Of a DNA stretch of 64,000 nucleotides, positions 1 through 11,600 are shown piece by piece. The stretch comes from Schistosoma mansoni (Eukaryota; Platyhelminthes; Trematoda; Strigeidida; Schistosomatidae): contig NC_031502.1 of NCBI RefSeq assembly GCF_000237925.1, positions 49,701,283-49,765,282 on the forward strand, in the 5' to 3' direction. The position numbers and the translations under genes were made by a program. The first letter of the stretch is position 1; every line of letters begins with the position of its first letter. Under the pieces are notes generated by a model that did no database searches, was not told the origin of the DNA, and worked only from the letters and a program-made list of their open reading frames with translations.

Positions 1-365
1 ACGACCCAACTAATGACTTATAAACCAGTACGGGCAGCCTAGAGTTCCTTTTGGTTCTTTTTCCGCCTAGACCTGATTGTTAAGTTCAGAATGCCGATCT
101 CAACCTCTGAGATACAAATCATACACTTCAAACATATTGGATTTATATATGAACAAATCAGACCACATCACACCATAAATTAGAAAATAACATATGTACA
201 AGATCAAGCCAAAAGTGGTTGTGATTGTGAGAAACTGTGACTAATAGACTGAGAATAATTTGAGAATATTAAATCATACAACATTAACCAATAAATCAAA
301 TAAAAGGAATATGAATATATATATATACAATATAGTTACTTAATAGTTATATAATAAGAATATTC
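1..365. other. unassigned AT-rich sequence
   Basis: No coding pattern or recognised repeat boundary seen. Confidence 0.3.
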
Positions 366-1130
366 GTATAATATTAGTCCATACGTAAATCCTTACGAGT
401 ATACTGCGCAGCAGTTCGTTCTGTTCTACTTCACGGCTGTGAAGTAGAAGATACTCGTTAGTTACTAGTATTTGGTCACAGATGTCTTAGAAATATTGCT
501 CGCATCTGCTGGGATCACCAAGTAAGTAATAGTGAGGTTAGATACAGGGTATTAGGGAATGATGGTAAATCAGTTGATGAGGTTGTGAATCCTCATCAAC
601 TGAGTTGGTGGGACACGTGTTACGTATGCCTGAACACCGATTACCACGACGCGCAATGTTGACTAGTGTAGGGGATGGTTGGAAGAGAGTTAGGGGCGGC
701 CAAACCAAAACATGGCATCAGTGTTTGAAGTCACTAACTTCTAGTCTGAGCCATGTTGGTAGATGCAGACTACCTGGTTGGGGTCCGCGTGACTATCGTA
801 ACCAATGGTTGGTGACTCTAGGTGACATGGCTCAGAATCGATCACAATGGCGCCGGTGAATTCACCCTTTATCTTCCCTTAAACCTTGAGATTGAAATTG
901 CTTCATATCTTCCTTTCTTCCCATACTATATCCTTATATACGACCTTTCTTTCATATATTACCACCACTAAATTAACTACTTCTATGAATCCGGCGTTCA
1001 TCTTGTTGTGCTAACGAGTGAGGTATGGCAACTTGGAACGATGCATATATGTGCCCAGTCCTACGTTGTAGCTGAATGACTGGCTGACCTTACGGTTACC
1101 ACTCAGTTATTCTCGTCCGGATATATAACA
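366..1130 (+). mobile_element. RTE-type LINE, 3' end, 5'-truncated
   Basis: Open frame 605-859 reads MVGHVLRMPEHRLPRRAMLT and on to LGDMAQNRSQWRR, the C-terminal tail of an RTE-clade reverse transcriptase common in schistosome genomes. Upstream 390-604 encodes more of the same protein but out of frame (for example the VLYFTAV and RNIARICWDH regions), so the copy is dead. From about 860 to 1130 is its 3' UTR. Family name (SR2/Perere-like) is from memory. Confidence 0.75.
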
Positions 1131-1392
1131 TAAAGCTTACACCATAATAAGAAATTAAAAAGAACCCGTATATTTACATATGTTTATATGTTCTATTCTA
1201 GTTCTATTCATTTGTATAATATTTAAAATATAAGATAGGTAATTTCAAGGGTTTTCCTTTTAAGCATTAATAGTTAATTTCTTTCTTTATTAATAGAAAA
1301 TTATACTTTATATAAACTAGAAACTGTTAAAAGGAAGTAAATCAAATAAAACAAGAAAATTTAAAGAAACCGAAAGGAGAAAAAAAGACAAA

Positions 1393-1592
1393 NNNNNNNN
1401 NNNNNNNNNNNNNNNNNNNNNNNNNNNNNNNNNNNNNNNNNNNNNNNNNNNNNNNNNNNNNNNNNNNNNNNNNNNNNNNNNNNNNNNNNNNNNNNNNNNN
1501 NNNNNNNNNNNNNNNNNNNNNNNNNNNNNNNNNNNNNNNNNNNNNNNNNNNNNNNNNNNNNNNNNNNNNNNNNNNNNNNNNNNNNNNNNNNN
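1393..1592. other. assembly gap, 200 N
   Basis: Run of N of exactly 200, a placeholder gap length. Confidence 0.99.
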
Positions 1593-1965
1593 AAAAACTT
1601 CCGGTGATTATTTATTTTTTTTGAAAGTAAAAGTTGAGTTTTAACAGCATTATGATTAGAGAAATATCTATTTCATAAATATATAAACATATAATTATTA
1701 TTATAATGAAGGTTATTTTTAACATTTAATTAAAATGCACTGAATAGTTTGGTGAAGAACAAAGGGGGTGATACATGAAATTGAATTAGTTTAAGATGAA
1801 GGTTTATTTTGCAGAATTCCAACTTGATGGTTTATAAACACATATTTGTTTTGTTTTGTGTAAACCTTTATGAAATATTGAGTGAGCACCGTTAAAAAGA
1901 GTCACCAAAGTAAGACTGATGATTGGGTGAGTAGTAATCAATGTTATATTTTTAAATTCACTTAG

Positions 1966-2173
1966 TATTGTTTGTTTGAATCTTCCGATTGATGTTTGGG
2001 ACTGCAACTGATCAGTCTCTAATTGGTATATGTGCATACTGTGCGTATTGCTCGATATAGCCTTATTTCACAAGCATTGTAAGCAAAGATGGATAGTGAC
2101 TAGCAGTGGAATCTAGGACGAAACGTACGTCCTGGATTCCACTACTATCCACTATCCATCTTTGCTTACAATG
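1966..2173. repeat. Family B (S-alpha-like hammerhead repeat), broken copy ending in a palindrome
   Basis: 1966-2120 matches 13725-13860 and the reverse of 52560-52670 (shared GGTATATGTGCAT and GCTTGTGAAAT-type blocks). At 2121 the sequence turns back on itself; see the palindrome entry. Only the 3' half of the ribozyme (GGACGAAACG) remains. Confidence 0.7.
2075..2173. repeat. 99-bp near-perfect palindrome
   Basis: Arms 2075-2120 and 2128-2173 (46 bp each) pair at 42 of 46 positions around a 7-base loop AAACGTA. Both arms are the Family B sequence that flanks the ribozyme 3' side. Confidence 0.9.
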
Positions 2174-3420
2174 TTATATTTTTGTTTAGCCCTTTAAGTG
2201 TTTATTGAATTAAATCGATCAAGTTGAAATATATCCACTAATCTAAGAGAAACTGAACGATACGAAATCAAGTCGTCAAGGTACCAATAGTTACTTTAAG
2301 ATTACAAATAAATCTTACTGAAAAGTACCAAATAGTATAAAATAGGTTGATTAGAGTTTCCTGTAAACTATTTCCATCTATCTGACAAGTGTCAAATGCC
2401 GCATAATATTATGAAGTTATAAATTTAAGAAGATAAAGAGGGTAATATAGAAGGAGAAATTAAAGTAACCTTTCCAGCTAATTATACATTAATTATTAAG
2501 TAATAGAGAGAGAAAAAAAACATTGGAATAGCGTATCTAGATTAGACTTAAAAAGGACTGTTTTTAAAATATTTAGGTTTTCCTCATTTCATATTGAATA
2601 AATTACGAACTTTGGAGGTACAAACTACATCTATAATACAAAATAACTTAAACATTGTAAGTTATAACTTTATCGTAAATTCTTTTCATGAAAATGAAGA
2701 GTAAAGAAAAACAATCATTTGAAATGATTTATGAATAGTTTGAGTTCGTATAATAAACTAATCGTGAGAGTATTATTTCATGTAAGTTTTAAATGTCGCG
2801 GTAGTGAACAACTAAGACTACATAAATAATTGAATCCAAAAATCTTAGACAATAATTTTCGACCACTAAGGTAGTGATCAAGATCTTTTTAACTTTAGTA
2901 AAAGATTAAAATTAAGTTCAAATGGTTTTCGACAGTCCTCTAGTTGCCATTACAACGCGAGTAATCCATCTTTGAAATCAAGCCGATCTCTGCAAGAAGA
3001 AACCAAGGTAAGTAAATTTATTAATAAATTAAATGTGAGTCGATTATCTCTTTCATATGATAATACTGATTGAATAAGAAAATTCATTACTTTCATCAAT
3101 TCATTTTTGTACACTCTTAAATGTCATTCCATGTTTGATTCTACATATTCGGAGAAAAACGAAGAAGAATATGTGGATCGGAAATAAAGTAAAATTTCTG
3201 TTTGATACTTTCAAATCACCAGTCGTTTTTTAATGAAAAGAAGAGACCACTAATATTTAAAGCTAACAATTATCACCATTATTCAAATTCATTAAAAGAA
3301 TCAACTGTATAACAACTATCTGGTTGATTTTATTAACACCAACATTTATGGTTCTGGAGAGATTGTATCAGACGAAGTAAATACAGACACAAGTTACTGT
3401 TTAATAATAAATTGCCCCCA
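2174..3420. other. intergenic, no feature seen
   Basis: AT-rich; no gene or clear repeat recognised. Confidence 0.3.
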
Positions 3421-3925
3421 AAATGCTATGGTATGGCCGAAAGTGAGGAGAGTCCGCTCTCCCTCTCCAAATGCTCTCACATGGCCACGCGTATATAGCC
3501 TCTGCCAGGGAAGTCCTACTCACTGACTTCTCGTGGCATTATTGTCGTTTACGAAATTGAGAGGACGAAAAGCGAATGTCCAGCACTTTAACCGAGTTGG
3601 TGGACACGGAAAGTCCACCTAGGGGAGTTGGAAAACCCTGATTCCAAACCAATGGTGCACATGGGCTCCAGTATCCTGAGGGAACAAAAGGTGTTTGAAT
3701 CAATCGTTGGTCACCGACTACCATGGAACCGCATCTCCTGATGTTGGCACACTGCCTTGTGTATCAGACCTTTAGGTCAATGGCTCCGGGTGTGGCCCCC
3801 TGAGAAAACCACCTGCTTCAGTTTGGGCACCTGAGCAGTATCACAGCCCTTACACAAATCAAATGAGATTTGTGTGGTGCATATGTACCTGGTGCCCCCT
3901 TGTACCAATATTTATGTGTTTGTTA
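3421..3925 (+). repeat. Family D interspersed repeat, full copy
   Basis: About 500 bp, shared with 24040-24555 (minus), 41602-41852 and 56325-56870. Starts near a CCCCAAATGC block and ends CCTTGTACCAATATTTATGT plus an A/T tail, which suggests a retroposed element or a LINE 3' end. No conserved reading frame among copies. Not classified. Confidence 0.75.
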
Positions 3926-4133
3926 ATAATAATTAATAATAAATTAGAGAAAACGCAATGCACATACACATTTGGTATTTTATTTTTAAAATGATTGAAT
4001 TTCAAAGTTTAACCTTTTCATTAATATCTACAATACATAAATCTATTGACTGCACATTTCATTTCCGAAATGAATTCATGCGATCTGCATTTATTTAAAA
4101 ATGTTCAAGTAAAATGAATTAGGGAGTTCATGT

Positions 4134-4139
<6 letters not shown>

Positions 4140-4170
<31 letters not shown>
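4140..4170. repeat. (TA)n microsatellite
   Basis: About 15 TA units. Confidence 0.95.
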
Positions 4171-4173
<3 letters not shown>

Positions 4174-4319
4174 TTACAGTGGCAATATAGGTTAGCTCTT
4201 TACTTGAACAATAAAGGTCAAAAATATAACGAAATTGTATCGATACTAAATTTCGCACAAGTAATATAGGTAAAAATGAAAATTGAGAAACAAGTTACAA
4301 TTATATTTTTACTGTTTGT

Positions 4320-4680
4320 TGAGGAGATCAAGAAAATTCCTCGAAAGAAGCCAAACGGGCTCTGAAATCTCTGAGGAACATCTTATCAAGTCAGCATTCA
4401 ATAAACGTCTTGCCAGAAACATCTGGCAAGTGAAAAGTCACATGTCGAATTTCTGATTGGATTATTTCCTGAAAGCCCAATGCCATCTAAAATAGTATAA
4501 ATACCCTAAATTTTCTGTACATAAATGAACCTTAGAGTAACGTGTTTCTTCCATATTTCGCGCTTTTTCTCTCGTGTTCAAGTCGCTGTGTAGATTTAGC
4601 CTAAAGGGTTCAATAGAAGATCTTAGGAACCAAATCTAGAGTTCAATTAGAAGACTTATCACTTTCAAAAAGACCATTTG
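4320..4680 (+). mobile_element. probable LTR-retroelement fossil (LTR end and leader)
   Basis: Layout matches the reverse of 50400-50770: a TATAAATACCC promoter-like box, TTTTCTGTACATAAA, a GTGTAGATTTAGC block, then a leader ending AGAAGACTTATCA. Short, degraded remnant; family not fixed. Confidence 0.4.
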
Positions 4681-4989
4681 TCCAAACATTTATCCATCTA
4701 AAAATAATATTGATAAATTTATTTCCAGAAATGTATAACATAAAATAACATTTTTTTGTTGTTGAAAATTCAACTATGATCAATTAAGTTTTTCACAAGT
4801 CCCTATAGAATTGATTATTTTTATAGCGAAATAAATATAATAATTATTTTGTATGATGTAATAAAACTGTCATCGGTCTTCTGAACTACATCTACTGGAA
4901 GTAATAAAACTGTTCTAAGATTGATCAGTGATCATTTAAATGTAACTAATGTTATCAGGTAATGAATTTTCGATATTGGTGACATTTAT

Positions 4990-5315
4990 TATTTATTTAT
5001 TCTTATTTTATATGGTTGAAATCATGAGTCAATTGAAGCTAGACCATCATGGAAAACCTGGAAGCACTGGACGGTCGTTTCGTCCTATTGTGGGACTCCT
5101 TAGCAGTACGCATCCACGATCCCGCTTCACGAGATTCAAACCCAGAACCTATCAGTCTCGCGCGCGAACGCTTAACCACTAGACCACTGAGCCGACATCC
5201 AACGGTGTTAATGTCTAACTTCAACCAATTCACGAAATCGAGCAACCATTCACAATTGTCATCAGTGAGTTACTATTTTACAACAGACTTGGTTGAACTC
5301 TACTGGTCACTGCTT
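4990..5315 (-). repeat. Family A hammerhead SINE copy
   Basis: Near full length. On the minus strand: 5' unit-specific part (5215-5315), tRNA-like boxes A and B around 5140-5195, ribozyme region 5068-5115. The ribozyme core reads CTAAGGAG instead of CTGANGAG, so cleavage is not expected. Confidence 0.8.
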
Positions 5316-5980
5316 CTTATTTTGATAATTTAATATGACTGATAAAATCAATATAAACTGATTTGATATTTTTCTATGGTAATGAATTTTCTAAATTGTT
5401 AAATATATCAAAACGAAAGTGAGCTGTTTTAATTTCTTAATGAGTAGTAATCAATAAACTATACCTTGGAGACAAAATTTCACTTTCGTTCTAATAAGTA
5501 ATTATCCTTTAACTTGATTTTGAATTCGTTTGAGAATTTATTTTAAATGATCCTATTCTAGTTGTTAAATTTTATGAATGATTGGTTAACAAAAGCATAT
5601 ACACTGATTAGAACTATTCAGTATATTTGAAATTTTTGTTGTTATACTTAAAATAAGTTATTACCTCGAAATGAATGGTACTTAAAGTAGGTCATGTTTA
5701 CGTATTTTCATACCTCTAATATTAACACATTTTAGAGGGTAAACTAGATTTATCCTAAGGCGTATTAATTCACACACTCTAACTACCATATGGCTTGCTT
5801 TATGATTTAACTAATTAAAAAGACCTCACATTCAAACATCTTCAATCTCACCGTGCATATAGAAAACGATATAACAAAAAAAGTTCATTTTTTGTCCTAT
5901 ACACACTTCAATGAAGCTGTTATATTAGTACTCTGCAATACACTGAACACATTCACTAACGTAACTATGAGTTCAGAATC
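5316..5980. other. intergenic, no feature seen
   Basis: AT-rich; nothing recognised. Confidence 0.3.
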
Positions 5981-5984
5981 AATT

Positions 5985-6420
5985 AGACGATTTGGACTTC
6001 GCAGATGACCAAGCCCTCCTATCCCATACACATGAACAAATGCAGATGAAGACAACTAATGTAGCTGCAGCCTCTGCATCAGTGGGCCTCAACATACACA
6101 AAGGAAAAAGCAAGATCCTTAAATACAACATCGAGAACGCCAATCCAGTCACGCTTGATGACGAAACTCTGGAAGATGTTGGAAGTGGATAGGACATACA
6201 TTACGGAAATCATCAAACTACATCATGAAGCAAGTTCTTACTTGGAATCCTGAAGGGAAACAGAAGAGATGAAGACAAGAGAACACAATGTGCCGAGGAT
6301 TGGAAGCATAAGTGAAAAGAATGAATAGCAATTGGAAAGGATTGGCCAGGACAGTGTTGGATGGAGAGTGCTGGTAGGCGGCCTATGCTTCTCTACGAGG
6401 GGTAACAGGCGCAAGTAAAC
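5985..6420 (+). mobile_element. RTE-type LINE fragment with internal deletion
   Basis: Encodes DFADDQALLSHTHEQMQMKT (the xADD reverse-transcriptase active-site block) up to LEDV, then jumps to the GHTLRKSS region near 6190, skipping about 100 residues that the copy at 62215 still has. Ends with the typical CTACGAGGGGTAACAGGC tail. Different subfamily from 366-1130. Confidence 0.8.
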
Positions 6421-7860
6421 ATTAGTTCAAATAATCCACTGCTAATTGATTTCTGGTGGTTACCCAAGTGACGTCGGTTCACGAAATTTGTAGTGTCGCT
6501 TAGTATGTTAACCCCCATAACTTATTCTACCTTCTGGACAGGCCAATTTATCCATTGTTCTTGAGTAACATTTCGACCTTGTCAATTATTCGCTTATTAA
6601 TCGTGACTGTTTTTATTGAAGAGTATGTGTGTGCATTCCCTATCTTACTGATCATAAATCTGTAACTTATTTTTATTGGACTACAAATATCGATTTATGT
6701 TGGGTTAAATTGAGTTTGGCTCACTCTATTTCTCCATTGTGCGTCATTTCGCTTCCCTCTCTTTTCTCCATTCCTTTGACTATCTGTCCAGATCAATAAG
6801 TGTACGAAATATATGTATTCAAAAATCCGTTCTCGTATTTGGACTATTTAATTCCGTTATTCACCAACGGAATTTAAGTCGATGATTATATACGAGGATT
6901 GGCGTCATGTATATTTCGATGACAATCCTTTGTCCGATCTAACTGCAGTCACATAGACGAAGGCCACAAAAAACTTACTATAGCTTATTTCTCAGGTATA
7001 GAGTTGCGTATTTGGTTCCCGGCAAGGCTCTAATTGTGAAGGCTAGTAATGATATTCATTTTATAAACCGAAGTATGAGGAGCAAAGTTCGTACCAATGA
7101 TTCAGTGGCTGTAAATAGAACGTCTCAACTACTGAGCTACCGCTCCACCGGTTCATGAAGAAAACTATCTACATTTTATTTTATAATCATTGGATAACTT
7201 TTTATGAACTTCCTAATTGAGAGATAAAAATCAATTGCATTTTACGAAATTACTACCTACACAGAATATCAGCTTACTAGTTTTTTAAGTTTTCTAATAA
7301 TGTACAATCGAGCTTGAGAGAGTCAAGATTAACACAAGAGTGAAGCAATATATTATTTGTCATGTAACAAGTAAGTAACAAAAACAGTTTAGTCATACAA
7401 CGTAACTGAAATGTAAAATAACCGTAATTGAAATATTTCCTATTGATAAGACATGACCACCCTATATTACAAGTTGTTTAATATTGTGATATAAAAATAG
7501 TGTAGTAAAGCTATTTGAATGAGATGATAACCGTTGTCACTAGTACTATGAAGAATAGTTTGTGAGAACGCATAATAATAAACCTTATGAAATCCATGTA
7601 TTTGAATCAGCTAATACCTAACATTGTTCATAAACATATCAATCAACTTATTTGAGTCTTCAGTATTGAACTGTATCGTTGTGGGTCCAATATAATTTTA
7701 TAAACGTAATTTAGAATATTATCTATTGAAGTTTTCGACTCATGTCATCTATGAATTGTCTTTGGCTTCACGTTTATACGCAAAAATTCATTTAAGAATT
7801 TCCAAAGTTACGTTCAGAGTGAAAACCGTACTCATTTATTAATAAAGATTGTGATTATTA
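6421..7860. other. intergenic, no feature seen
   Basis: No gene seen; an internal ACTGAGCTACCGCTCCACC stretch near 7130 looks like an old tRNA-like SINE on the minus strand but is too short to assign. Confidence 0.3.
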
Positions 7861-8060
7861 ATGCCGGCTCAGTGGTCTATCGGTAAAGTGCTCCGGCGCG
7901 AGACTGGTAGGTCCTGGGTTCGAATCTCGCGAGTGCAGGATCGTGGATGCGCACTGCTGAGGAGTCCCACAATAGGACGAGTTGGCCGTCTAGTGCTTCT
8001 AGGTTTTCTATGGTGGTCTAGCTTCAATTGACTCATGATTTTAACTATGAAGATTGTGAT
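7861..8060 (+). repeat. Family A hammerhead SINE copy, 5'-truncated
   Basis: Begins at the tRNA-like head (GCCGGCTCAGTGGTCTATCGG), box B GGTCCTGGGTTCGAATC, ribozyme region 7951-7996. CUGAGGAG and stem I (GCACTG with TAGTGC) are kept, but GAAAC is GAGTT, which should abolish activity. Confidence 0.85.
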
Positions 8061-8524
8061 TGTCAATTAATTAGCTTCTAAGGTTAATACTCCTATGAAT
8101 ATCTGTATGCAAATAACATATCACACAAGGAAATGTTCAACCTTTTTAACACAGAGTTGTATAACAAGCATCATGGTAAACTTAATTAATAAAACTAGCT
8201 ATCAGTAGTAGACAACAAAATACACTAAAGTAGACAGTGTTATTCAACTATCTACAGTAAAAATAAAAAAAAAAACTGATAAAGATTTAATGTATTGTGT
8301 AGATTATTTGAATTTACGGAAGGTACTTCAAACATTCTTAGATGATATATGATAAACTGGAACAAAAACTTTAAGTAATAGCCTAATAGTAGATGTTTTC
8401 TTCTTTCACAGTACCTTAAAAGATGAAAATAAAACAGCACAGAATAACTGTCGATGCAAAGAATTTATTGAATACATCAAAGTCATACATAAAACATAAG
8501 TGAGTAACAAATAATAATAAAATT
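8061..8524. other. downstream flank of VARS2
   Basis: AT-rich, no gene or repeat recognised. Confidence 0.3.
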
Positions 8525-8541
8525 ATTGATTTACAATAATC

Positions 8542-8547
8542 TTTATT
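8542..8547 (-). terminator. VARS2 polyadenylation signal
   Basis: AATAAA on the minus strand, 19-24 nt after the VARS2 stop codon; the 3' UTR is therefore very short. Confidence 0.7.
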
Positions 8548-8565
8548 GACTACAAAAATATCATT

Positions 8566-8625
8566 CTACATCAAACAAGAAAGTTGATATTCAAGTTTTT
8601 CCACTTTTTTCTGTATTACTTCGAT
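8566..8625 (-). CDS. VARS2: VARS2 exon 22 (terminal)
   Basis: After acceptor TTCTTTTGTAG it encodes [19 protein letters not shown] and a TAG stop. It continues the coil in phase 0 and resembles the ELxKLDKAxxxLxxLM end of human VARS2. An AATAAA signal follows within 25 nt. Confidence 0.85.
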   Translation of the reverse strand: MEVIQKKVEKLEYQLSCLM

Positions 8626-11600
8626 CTACAAAAGAATATTCCAGAAAAATGAAATACAAAAAATTGATTAATTAAATTATTAATTCGATATGATAATTCA
8701 TATGCTCAACTTTTAATCACATACAAACATTAACATATATGAGTATTTAATTGAAATGACCAGTTTCTGAAACAAATTGATTAGGTAACAAAGGGAAACA
8801 ATAACATAAAAATAGAAAGCCGAACGCTCTAACTGTTCTTGTTTTAAGCCGCTAGATTGAATTCGTTGATAAATTAAGTAATATAATACGATATATAAGC
8901 CGCTATAAATGTTTAACTTTATAAATCATATAAAAATTGACCTTAGATACATCAATAACACACAAGTTAGTGATTTTAAATAGTTTGTACTTTCAAATGA
9001 ATACAATTTGTGGTGATTTCATTGTAGAGTTCTTTCTAATCAGATGTAGTTGCTGACCCTAAGCTATACTTCCTTTTTCATATACATTTACGATCGGTAG
9101 TAGACCTCAAGAAGGGCTTTTGGCGGACGTTTATACTTTATCATACTTTCGAAATGAAATTTAAGTGATCGATATAATGTCTTGTTTAATAGATAAAGAA
9201 TTTTCGGTAAAAAATAAAATAAAAATTAATGATGAAACACTCCCCTACTTTATTATAAACTATTATACGGTATTATTTTAGAAAATGATACTGTTGAAAA
9301 TAAAATTCTCTAAGCTGGACTGTCACTAATTTGTCCAACGACTTCATATGATTTTTCGTTGTCTTTCATTTAATAATACAAGACGAATTGACTAATATCA
9401 ATGAAACTTCAGGTTTTAGCTGATGAACAAGTTTAGATAAGATAAAGTGATACCAATGAAAGAATTAATTATATTACATTATAATTTTAATAATGTTGGT
9501 CACTTAGATCAAACTTGTAGCTTAACAATTAAGGTGTACATCATTCTATCTGAGCATTCTGGGTCAGTGTTCCAGATAATACTTATGCAGTTTTTCTTTA
9601 GATGTCACAGGATCAAATGAAACATCTGATTCCATGAGTCAGAATAATTGTTCAGCTATTCAGTAAAACAACTTTAAACAAAATATTCCAAGATATTATT
9701 CAACACGTCAGAAACTTTAAAACAAATTAAGAATTTCTGTAGAAATTATTTACATCCTATTATTTCAATGCGATCACCAAACCATAACTTAATTCAAACC
9801 AAATAAGGTTAACTAGAGGAATCTACTGACATTTTAATCAAGGAATATAGACCACTTAGTATCTTCCCGAAACTAACAGACAACGTTGAATTATTGAGCC
9901 TTAGAAAATTAGAGGTAACAAAAAAAGGTCATAGATTGCTTAACTGTTTTAAAATATTTATTTTTTTAAAGTTCATTATATTGCTTTAATTGATCATTTT
10001 ACCGTTCTATACAATTTTTCTTCGATAATGCAATGAGAAGACGAAGTTTTTTTACTACGAAGGAACTGACTGGCTTTCGCTTCGCAGAAACTGAAAAACA
10101 TCATGATGAAACGGTTAAACAATGATTGAAAACACAAAGACATAGACGAATATTCATTACCTTAAATTGATTTGTTTCTTGTGTATTCTGTTTGCTTTTT
10201 TTCATTTTCCCTATGTTTATCAACTCCTCTTTACGTTTACATAAATTATCAATACGAAGTTGTAATTCATTTCTAGCCCAATTAAGATCATATTCCTGTA
10301 TAATGAAATTAAATTAAAGGACACATCATTGATACAAGTATGCGATGAAATGTTAATTCATAGAAATACTTTTAACAGGAATGTAATATTGTAGTTCAGT
10401 GAATTGTATCTTCTTTTTCATTTCAAACACATGGGTGATGAAATCCATACTAAGCGTTAGACAGCCAACTTGTGTATTCGAAGTACACATTTCGTATATA
10501 CGAAATTTCACGAGTTTGATGTGTTGAATCCCGCGTCTTAAGATCTAATATTTACACGAATAATAAAGCTATGAACAAAACTTCTACCTGAAGTTTGTGC
10601 AGATGATGTTGTTCAGAAGAACAATGAAAGCTCCACGACTAAACCATTTAGCTCAGAGAACAAAACTCTACCTAAATCATCCATCTGGGCTACAAATCTT
10701 CTTCAACATCTCGAAAGAAGAGTTTTTTGTATCTCATCAGGCTTAATATTTTTTAAAAACTACTTCAAAGTTGTGTAAGCCTATATATTTAAACTCTAAA
10801 AACAATCATACATATTCAGGAAAAGTTACATATGAAGGTTTTGTAATCAAACAACATCATTGGAAACAGTTTGAGAATTATTAATGTCATATCGATAATC
10901 ATTAGATGGCAGAATATTAAGAAATTTGTCATTTGCTTGCCTTCAATCACGAAGATTACCACATCAGATGTTTAAAATTTTACTTTCTTCAACTAACCAA
11001 TGATGATACATACTTATTCGATTGTTATAAGTAGCATCACAAAAAGTATCAAAGTAAATTCATGAAAAATTTAACATGAATCAAATATCAACTTACATTC
11101 TTATTTATACATAAATGCCAATCAGTTTGATCATTATGAACAGGTATATAAACATAATTATTGCTTGCTATCATATCTGACTTGAAGTTAATAGATGTGA
11201 GCGCTTTCAAAACAGCAGATTCATCTTCTGAAACATGTGAATCACTAGCGTTTCTTATCAAGTAAATACTATCGGATTCCATTTTCTTTAATTCCGTGGG
11301 ATTTTTTGATTTATTATGATGAATAGATCGGAGTAAAGGACGCCAAGAATTGACATTTGAAGCTACTGTACTTAGCTCAGACATTATTTCTTGTACACGA
11401 TCCAATGAAATATCATAGTCATTCTGATACAAGAATTCAAACTGTAACGACAATAATATTTATAGATTATGTTTTGAGAAAACAAGTAACAAGAAGTAAA
11501 TGATACAATTATTTTACTGGGTATATAACCAGAAAGTATGATGAAAGAATTTCTGACATTGGCAAGACACAAAATCGTATAGGGTAATATGTGTTTTAAT

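Noticed and set aside
605-859. host gene
   Set aside because: The protein is the C-terminal tail of an RTE-type reverse transcriptase seen again, decayed, at 12940-13140 and 26110-26360.
7861-7940. tRNA gene
   Set aside because: Box A and B-like sequence is present, but the same block recurs in every Family A copy and no cloverleaf with paired acceptor ends can be drawn.
10101-10295. VARS2 ending by read-through of exon 21
   Set aside because: A good donor at 10160 and an exon at 8625-8566 with the expected coiled-coil ending, stop and polyadenylation signal fit better.
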